Shown piece after piece: positions 58,176-64,000 of a stretch of DNA of 64,000 nucleotides. The stretch covers positions 62,001 to 126,000 of the forward strand of contig USHV01000001.1 of assembly GCA_900554695.1 (NCBI GenBank), in the 5' to 3' direction. A model generated the notes under the pieces. The model saw only the letters and a list, made by a program, of their open reading frames with translations. It had not been told where the DNA came from and made no database searches. This DNA is from an uncultured Prevotella sp. (GTDB lineage Bacteria > Bacteroidota > Bacteroidia > Bacteroidales > Bacteroidaceae). The position numbers were made by a program, and so were the translations under genes. Positions within the stretch are counted from its first letter, which is position 1, and the number at the start of each line of letters is the position of its first letter.

Positions 58176-59804
58176 ATGAAATACATTGGTTTTTTTTCTA
58201 CAATAAGTAATGTAGAAGAAATTTGTTCTATAGCATGCAAAGACATGAAAGTGAAAGTTACAAGAGAAACATTATCAGACAAGCTAAAATCACATCCGGA
58301 CTTTCCTTCTATGTCAGCTCTTTCAAACGTATTTTCATCTTTAGGTATTGAAAATGCCGCATACAAAATATCCGATATAAAGAAAATTATAAATAAAGGC
58401 AACAACTGTATAATACAGATAAAAAATGAAGAAATTGGTGAACTTTTCGCTATATTATATGATAATGCAAGTCAAAACTCAATATTATGGTATAACCCGA
58501 TCAAACATAAAAAAGAAAACATTGATATAAATGAACTCTGTCAACTGTTTACAGGTTACATATTAATCTATGCTGCAGGTGATAACACTGGAGATCCCAA
58601 CTATAAATACGTCCGTAAAGAAGAAATACAAAGAAATATTATTTACTCCACATTATTATTATTCATCCCTATTGCCACTATTTTCACAATCATATATAAA
58701 ATATGTGACCATACTGAAGTTATCTGGTCTCAAATTTTATATACACTGATTATGCTCCTTGGCTGCATCTTTAGTTTTGCATTATTACTTTACGAATCTG
58801 GAGCACACAATCCTGCTTTAAGTAAAGTTTGCAGTTTTACACGCAAGACAAGTTGTTCAGCCATTCTTTCATCCAAAGCATCAAAAATTTTTGGAATTCC
58901 ATGGTCTGTTGTCGGAATGACTTATTTCCTGGGATCATTGATCGCCATTATCACCAATGATACCACGAACTCCACAATATATACTACTGCCGCAATAATT
59001 CAGCTTTTCACATTGGTATACGTTCCATTCTCTATTTATTATCAAGGACATATTGCACACCGCTGGTGTCCGCTTTGCCTCGCCGTACAATTGATACTGA
59101 TATTGCTGTTCTGTATATCGCTGTTCGGAAATTTCTTCTGTTATGTTTCCGACATATCTGCCAACAATATTATATCATTTATTTTTTCTTTTTTCATAAC
59201 ATTCTCATCAACATATTTTATATGGCTGTCTATGAGATACAAACGCACAAGCGATTATTACAGACACACACTCACACGACAGAAATACAATCCTGCCGTC
59301 TTTTCCGCACTTCTCCATAAGAACAAAAAGATAGACTTTTCCACAGATGGTTATGGTATTACATTAGGAAATCCTAATGGTAACATACATATCATAAAAG
59401 TATGCAATCCATACTGCAGTCATTGTGCTGCAGCTCAGCCCATACTTCAACATTTAGCAGATAACAACAGAAACATAAAACTGCAAATGATATTTGCAAC
59501 AAATCCTGACAGCAAATACTATAATGAAACCCCGATTGACCTTTTCTTAAGTCTGGCACAAGACGGAGCAGATATGGAACAGGTTCTTTCTGATTGGTAC
59601 AACAACGAGCACAAAGACATTAATGTGTTTAAGGAAAAATACAAATTGTCTGCAAAAGAATATAGCCGAAATAAAGAAAATGCAAGACTCATGTACGAGT
59701 TCTGTAACAAAATGGAAATAACCGGAACACCAACAATATTCATAAACGGATATGAGATGCCTGACATATATAGCATCAATGACCTGCAATATTGTTTGGA
59801 TTAA
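58176..59804 (+). CDS. C39-like / VKOR / thioredoxin-like fusion protein
   Basis: A 542-residue inner membrane oxidoreductase. Residues 1-130 resemble a C39 peptidase fold without the catalytic Cys (SHPDFPSMSALSNVFSSLGIENAAYKI) and may bind leader peptides. Residues about 150-350 are a VKOR domain: several transmembrane helices, a cysteine in RKTSCSAIL and the CxxC HRWCPLCLAVQ. Residues about 385-542 are a DsbA/thioredoxin-like domain with CNPYCSHC as active site and a cis-proline-type TGTPTIFINGYEMP. It should oxidise cysteines of the exported peptide and pass electrons to quinone. It lies 30 bp before the precursor. Confidence 0.85.
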   Translation: MKYIGFFSTISNVEEICSIACKDMKVKVTRETLSDKLKSHPDFPSMSALSNVFSSLGIENAAYKISDIKKIINKGNNCIIQIKNEEIGELFAILYDNASQNSILWYNPIKHKKENIDINELCQLFTGYILIYAAGDNTGDPNYKYVRKEEIQRNIIYSTLLLFIPIATIFTIIYKICDHTEVIWSQILYTLIMLLGCIFSFALLLYESGAHNPALSKVCSFTRKTSCSAILSSKASKIFGIPWSVVGMTYFLGSLIAIITNDTTNSTIYTTAAIIQLFTLVYVPFSIYYQGHIAHRWCPLCLAVQLILILLFCISLFGNFFCYVSDISANNIISFIFSFFITFSSTYFIWLSMRYKRTSDYYRHTLTRQKYNPAVFSALLHKNKKIDFSTDGYGITLGNPNGNIHIIKVCNPYCSHCAAAQPILQHLADNNRNIKLQMIFATNPDSKYYNETPIDLFLSLAQDGADMEQVLSDWYNNEHKDINVFKEKYKLSAKEYSRNKENARLMYEFCNKMEITGTPTIFINGYEMPDIYSINDLQYCLD

Positions 59805-59834
59805 TTATTTTATTAACTTTTTAAACTATTATTT

Positions 59835-60152
59835 ATGGCAAAATTAAAATTAAAACTTCCAGAAAACTTGGGAGATGTTCTTACTAAAGAAGAGATGAAA
59901 AAAATTGTAGGTGGATACGGAAGCTATGATGGTAGTGGAAGTTATGGCAGTGATCCATTAGGTAGTCAAGACAGTGGCTCATATTGTAGAGATACGTGTT
60001 ATTGGAATGGTTCTGGTTGTAGTTTATCTTATGGTTGTCCAGGATGGTCATGTATGTACATGAAATATACATACTATATTGGTTCTAAACCAGTTGATAA
60101 ACATATTTGTTCTGCAACACCTCCACCTGTGACACCCATACCTTTAGGATAA
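59835..60152 (+). CDS. double-glycine-leader, six-cysteine secreted peptide precursor
   Basis: A 105-residue precursor. The leader MAKLKLKLPENLGDVL then TKEEMKKIVGG ends in Gly26-Gly27, the type cut by C39 proteases, and resembles the GG-Bacteroidales natural product precursor leaders. The predicted 78-residue core starts YGSYDGSGSYGSD (Ser/Gly/Tyr-rich), then has five clustered cysteines (CRDTC, GSGC, YGC, WSC), a sixth in HIC near residue 93, and a Pro/Thr tail TPPPVTPIPLG. Six cysteines allow three disulfides, fitting the upstream VKOR-thioredoxin fusion. Activity (bacteriocin, signal, adhesive) is unknown. Its serines and threonines are candidate glycosylation sites for the GT-like proteins. 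Confidence 0.85.
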   Translation: MAKLKLKLPENLGDVLTKEEMKKIVGGYGSYDGSGSYGSDPLGSQDSGSYCRDTCYWNGSGCSLSYGCPGWSCMYMKYTYYIGSKPVDKHICSATPPPVTPIPLG

Positions 60153-60164
60153 TTATAATATAAA

Positions 60165-60190
60165 AGGCTGGGTCCTTTTGAACTCAGCCT
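60165..60190 (+). terminator. weak hairpin after the precursor gene
   Basis: AGGCTG / CAGCCT stem with a 14-nt loop between the precursor stop and the outer membrane protein start. It is followed by A-rich, not T-rich, sequence, so it may be a processing or attenuation site rather than a full terminator. Confidence 0.35.
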
Positions 60191-60206
60191 CAAAATAAAA
60201 CATATA

Positions 60207-62981
60207 ATGCACAGAATATATATCGTATTCATACTCACGCTGCTATCACTGAATGCCGCCGCACAGAAGACACACCATTCGGTAGAAGGGCGTGTGGTAG
60301 AAAGTTTCTCTGGCGACAATATGGGTGGCGTGGCCGTAGAATTGCTTAACGAGGACAGCGTTCTCATAGATACCACCATGACGGTGGAGATACCCAAAGA
60401 AATTTTAGAGCAGGAACCCACACTCGCATACGTGCAGGGTTCATACAGTTTTGTTGTCAACAAGCCGGGCAGATATATAATCCGTGTGAGCAAAGACGGA
60501 TACGAAACGGCATGCACCGACTTCGTGATTCACTCCAAACGAGAGCGCCATGTCGCAGTAAAGGACATAAGGATTATGCGCAGCGTGATGTCGTTGCCGG
60601 AAGTTGACGTAGTGGCAACAAAAATAAAGATGGTGTACAAAGGCGACACTCTGGTCTATAACGCCGACGCTTTCCGTGTGGCCGAAGGCAGCATGCTCGA
60701 CGCGCTAATAGCCATGCTGCCCGGAGCAAGCATCGACGCCAACGGTCAGATAAGCGTCAACGGACTGCCGATAGAGAGTCTGCTTGTCAACGGACAGGAC
60801 TTTTTCAACGGCAGCCCGAAGCTGGCATTGCAGAACCTTCCGGCATACAGTGTCAGCAAAATAAAGATATACAACCGTGAGGGACCGACATCGCGCATGA
60901 TGGGACGCGACATGGGCGACAGCGACCACGTGATGGACGTCAGGCTGAAGAAGGAATATGCCACCGGATACATGGCCAACGGCGAAGCCGGAGGAGGAAC
61001 AAAACAGCGTTACAAGCTGAGAGCCTTCGGTATGAGACACAATAAAATAAACCGCACTATAGCGTTCGCAAACATAAACAATCTGAATGACAACAGACGG
61101 ATAGGCGACAACGGCAACTGGCAGTCGGGCGCGCTGCCTTCAGGTGTGCTCACAACAAAGAGCGCAGGACTGTCCCACATGCACACCTTCGGACAGTTCT
61201 CAAACTTCATTACCAACAACACATACACACGTACCGACAACAACAACACCTCACGCTCCGACACACGGACTTTTCTTGAGGGCGGAGACGTGATGCGACA
61301 ATCTACAGCCGACAACACGGCCATGGCCGAAGACTTCAGAAGTATGAACAGTTTCAGAATAGAGGGTGAAGGCAACTACATACAAGGACGTGTGAACGCA
61401 TCATATACAAAACGCAGAAACACCGGACTGGCAACATCAGAGACTGGCGACGAAACATCAATAGCCAACACTCTGCTCAACCGTAGCGCAGCATCGGGCA
61501 ACACGCTAAATATCAACACATCCATACACGGAGCAAAGAAACTGTATATAGACATGCTCGAACTGGACGCTACGTTCGCCTACGAACGTACGGTGATGGA
61601 TGAATTCGGACTATACGACATGCGCTTCGGAAACGGGCAACAGCCTTCTTTCCGCAACCGTTACAAAGATAATTCCCGACACAATATGTCAACCGAAGCA
61701 AAGCTGCAATACAACTACATCCTCGGATCGAAGACTCTGAAACCGTATTACAACATAAAATACCGCTACAACCGGACAAACAACATGATGTATAGGCTCG
61801 ATCTGCTCGATTATGCCGGCTCTACGGATTTCGGAATTCTGCCATCCACATCCGACATGCTCGCCGACGCCATTGAAAGCAACAACAGCTACAACTACAG
61901 GGAACGAACATTCGACCATACGGCCGGCCTGCGCCTGGAGTGGAACTTCAGAAAGAAAGGCATCGGCTCGCTGACGCTCAACATGCCCGTGAGATGGACC
62001 ACAAAACGGTTGAAAGGATTCAGACTGGAAAACCTTGACATTCACCGGACGGCGACATTCTTCGAGCCAGACTTCATAATAGCAATGGCAAAAGACCCGA
62101 ACACGATGTTCACACAAATAAGGTTAAGCTACCTGTCCGAGACACCGCAGATGCAAATGATGGTCGATTGTGCCGACAACAGCAATCCACTGTTCATACA
62201 GACAGGCAACCCGCACCTGAAAAACATACACCACCTGACAGCATCGGCAAGCCTGCGCCACCACTGGAACACGAAAAGCAGAATAGACGCCGGACTGAGC
62301 TATATGCTTACAAAAAATGCAGTTGCATACGGATTTGTGTACAACCGGCAGGACGGAATCACAACCATACGCCCTGAAAACGTAAACGGCAACTGGAGAA
62401 TCGGGGGCAACGCCACCTACTCCATGAACATAGGCAAGAAGACAACGCTAAGCAACGCCTTCAGCACCATGTTCATACACAGTGTCGATCTGGCGTCGGC
62501 AGAAGGTTCGGACGTAAGTGACAGAAGCTCAGTAAACAATCTGAACATGGCCAATACACTGAAAATGGACACCGAGTTCAGCAACGGATGGACAATGGGA
62601 CTCAACGCGAAAGTGCGGTGGAACAACGCTACAAGTGAGCGAACGGGATTCAGCAAAGTGAACGCCACAGACTTCAGCTTCGGCATGAATGCCATGATAA
62701 ATCTGCCGTGGAAGATGCAGCTAACCACCGACATAAACCAATACTTCCACCGCGGATACGAGATGAGCGGAATGAACACCGAAGAACTTGTGTGGAACGC
62801 ACGGCTTACGAAAAGCGTGATGAAAGGCCGTCTGCTCTTCGCCATCGAAGGATTCGACATACTCGGCAAACTGAGCAGCCGCAGATGTCACATCAATTCG
62901 CAAGGCAGAACCGAAACATGGACCAACACCATACCGCGCTATGCCATGCTCAGCGTGACATTCAATCTGACAAAAAAGTAA
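60207..62981 (+). CDS. TonB-dependent-receptor-like outer membrane beta-barrel protein
   Basis: A 924-residue outer membrane protein. A signal peptide (HRIYIVFILTLLSLNAAAQ) is followed by a carboxypeptidase-regulatory-like Ig domain (SVEGRVVESFSGDNMGGVAVELL), a plug-like domain (MLDALIAMLPGASIDANGQISVNGLPIESLLVNGQDFF) and a long C-terminal barrel of the OMP_b-brl_3 type ending FNLTKK. No TonB box or SusD partner is visible. It is 55 bp from the precursor but has the GC-richer composition of the host chromosome, so it may be an old neighbour rather than an island gene. Roles in peptide release, uptake or immunity are possible. Confidence 0.8.
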   Translation: MHRIYIVFILTLLSLNAAAQKTHHSVEGRVVESFSGDNMGGVAVELLNEDSVLIDTTMTVEIPKEILEQEPTLAYVQGSYSFVVNKPGRYIIRVSKDGYETACTDFVIHSKRERHVAVKDIRIMRSVMSLPEVDVVATKIKMVYKGDTLVYNADAFRVAEGSMLDALIAMLPGASIDANGQISVNGLPIESLLVNGQDFFNGSPKLALQNLPAYSVSKIKIYNREGPTSRMMGRDMGDSDHVMDVRLKKEYATGYMANGEAGGGTKQRYKLRAFGMRHNKINRTIAFANINNLNDNRRIGDNGNWQSGALPSGVLTTKSAGLSHMHTFGQFSNFITNNTYTRTDNNNTSRSDTRTFLEGGDVMRQSTADNTAMAEDFRSMNSFRIEGEGNYIQGRVNASYTKRRNTGLATSETGDETSIANTLLNRSAASGNTLNINTSIHGAKKLYIDMLELDATFAYERTVMDEFGLYDMRFGNGQQPSFRNRYKDNSRHNMSTEAKLQYNYILGSKTLKPYYNIKYRYNRTNNMMYRLDLLDYAGSTDFGILPSTSDMLADAIESNNSYNYRERTFDHTAGLRLEWNFRKKGIGSLTLNMPVRWTTKRLKGFRLENLDIHRTATFFEPDFIIAMAKDPNTMFTQIRLSYLSETPQMQMMVDCADNSNPLFIQTGNPHLKNIHHLTASASLRHHWNTKSRIDAGLSYMLTKNAVAYGFVYNRQDGITTIRPENVNGNWRIGGNATYSMNIGKKTTLSNAFSTMFIHSVDLASAEGSDVSDRSSVNNLNMANTLKMDTEFSNGWTMGLNAKVRWNNATSERTGFSKVNATDFSFGMNAMINLPWKMQLTTDINQYFHRGYEMSGMNTEELVWNARLTKSVMKGRLLFAIEGFDILGKLSSRRCHINSQGRTETWTNTIPRYAMLSVTFNLTKK

Positions 62982-63230
62982 AGTCCGGCACAGGAAAGAC
63001 TGTATATCTCATGCCGAGACAGCCATATGCGCCAGACACAAAACGTTGAAACTTCTCACTCAACGCACAAACACTGTTCGCATAAACGGCAAAAAAGACA
63101 AAGGCATGCCGCAATTTGCCCAGTCCGACACACCGGCATACTATAACAGTCATAACCCGCCACGCACCATACACGCCACACAACGGAGCTTCATACCGAA
63201 AATGTATATTTATGCAAAAGCACGAAAGGC

Positions 63231-63650
63231 TGATGCATAAATATACATGCATAACTCAAAATTAAGCCCGTTTTTCCGAGCAACAAACTTTTCGGTCGCA
63301 AATTCACGAGTTTTAAGAGGGTTACGTATCGCATTGACATTCAACCGTTTGCGCCTTACGACGTTTCAATCGTCCTTGTAATGCACTGCAATAAAGCCCG
63401 TTTCATGCTGCGATAAAGCCTATTTCGGGTGATGATATGGGCCATATCGGGTGGTGATATGGCCTTTATTGCATTGCGAAATGGGCTTTATCGCAACGCT
63501 GCACACTTATGACCGCTGTGCAACATTTTGACGGCTGTTACGAAAAAGGCTTTTCGGCAAATTTCCGGACAGAGTATACCCCACTGCGATTTTCTATTTT
63601 GAAAATTTTTATTGTCAAAATTTTTTACTTCGGAAAGTGTATAAATATGC
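63231..63650 (+). repeat. palindrome-array element, copy 6 (family A)
   Basis: Five 19-bp quasi-palindromes start at 63388, 63410, 63432, 63454 and 63476 (exact 22-bp register), for example ATGATATGGGCCATATCGG and GCGAAATGGGCTTTATCGC. The left flank has TGCATAAATATACATGCA, GCCCGTTTTTCCGAGCAAC and CGCAAATTCACGAGTTTTAAG; the right flank has TTTTTATTGTCAAAATTTTT and GTATAAATATGCA. The gap 62982-63983 holds this and the repeat below, and no gene. Confidence 0.88.
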
Positions 63651-63732
63651 AATATCCGGAAACAAAATATACAACACAGAATTTTAATATTCTTTTATAT
63701 GATGGCATTTGTAATATGTAACAGATATTTTG

Positions 63733-63916
63733 TATCTTTGTATAAGAGAGGAGGCGGCTCGGCAATGCCTAAATTTGTAAAAACTTAGTTTTTCCATTTG
63801 TCGTTGTTATCACCTTTCACTATTTTTGTAGAAAATAGGAGGCGGCTCGGCAGTGCCAATTCCGGTAAAACAGAGTTTTCCCGTCTTGTCGTTGCACTCG
63901 CCTTTCACTATCTTTG
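63733..63916 (+). repeat. 88-bp hairpin-promoter repeat, locus C (tandem dimer)
   Basis: The -7 boxes TATCTTTG, TATTTTTG and TATCTTTG lie at 63733-63740, 63821-63828 and 63909-63916, exactly 88 bp apart, with TTTG/TTG elements 20 nt before the second and third. AGGAGGCGGCTCGGCA starts both units. The proximal box is about 70 bp before the partial gene at 63984, in the same orientation. Confidence 0.85.
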
Positions 63917-63983
63917 TAAAAGAGAGGTTTGCTACCTGTTTATGTCTCACAATTGAGTGAATATTAACAAAACTTCCCTGATA

Positions 63984-64000
63984 TGAAAAAACTGTTCTTA
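63984..64000 (+). CDS. start of a gene cut by the window end
   Basis: ATG followed by codons for KKLFL, a typical start of a signal peptide, about 70 bp after the proximal promoter of the 88-bp repeat. Only 17 bases are present, so nothing can be said of its product. Confidence 0.5.

Noticed and set aside
60207..62981. SusC of a polysaccharide utilisation locus
   Set aside because: No SusD partner follows and the domain pattern fits the OMP_b-brl_3 group better than SusC.

Overview
The window comes from a Bacteroidales bacterium, most likely a Prevotella-like member of the Prevotellaceae. Evidence: promoters of the Bacteroidetes type (TTTG, 19-20 nt, TAnnTTTG) recur throughout; one secreted enzyme ends in a type IX secretion sorting domain; and the gene content (GH78, GH92, GH35 and GH43 enzymes, RhaA/B/D/T, CstA, an OMP_b-brl-type outer membrane protein, a large type II-C Cas9) fits that order. 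No rRNA or tRNA gene was seen.

Layout. 1-3.0 kb: IS982 transposase remnant, a secreted aspartyl protease and an MBL-fold hydrolase, with two loci of an 88-bp hairpin-promoter repeat. 3.0-12.3 kb: a minus-strand L-rhamnose utilisation cluster (AraC regulator, rhaD, GH78 rhamnosidase, rhaT, rhaA, rhaB). 13.1-21.9 kb: a type II-C CRISPR-Cas locus with a degenerate repeat, 33 full repeats and 33 spacers, then cas2, cas1 and a 1545-aa cas9. 23.5-33.6 kb: secreted glycan enzymes (a 1590-aa multidomain GH78 with a T9SS tail, GH35, double GH43). A tracrRNA matching the CRISPR repeat sits at 33.77-33.86 kb, about 12 kb from cas9. 33.9-51.9 kb: U32 protein, a mannose-type operon (ManA-like isomerase, ROK kinase, GH92, MFS permease), SufE, an unclassified secreted glycosidase-like protein, TrmH-type methyltransferase, CstA, a CBM9-like protein, a sugar-kinase-like protein and rubredoxin. 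52.0-60.2 kb: a very AT-rich island encoding a double-glycine-leader, six-cysteine peptide with a C39 peptidase-ABC exporter, an HlyD adaptor, a C39-like/VKOR/thioredoxin fusion and three glycosyltransferase-like proteins. 60.2-63.0 kb: an outer membrane beta-barrel protein.

The intergenic DNA is unusually structured. Six ~400-450 bp non-coding elements each carry an array of five (once seven) 19-bp quasi-palindromes separated by 3 bp, in an exact 22-bp register, built from a small set of interchangeable half-words. They come in two flank families (A: 22.2, 28.5, 42.9, 63.2 kb; B: 35.5, 49.8 kb). A 22-bp tandem repeat of unrelated sequence lies beside the first.

How the parts work together: extracellular or periplasmic rhamnosidases release rhamnose, which RhaT imports and RhaA/RhaB/RhaD degrade. 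GH92, the permease, the ROK kinase and the isomerase form a parallel mannose route. In the peptide island, the C39 exporter is expected to cut the precursor after Gly-Gly while exporting it, the VKOR-thioredoxin fusion to form disulfides, and the GT-like proteins perhaps to glycosylate the peptide. In the CRISPR system every repeat carries its own promoter and the guide RNA scaffold is supplied from a distant gene.
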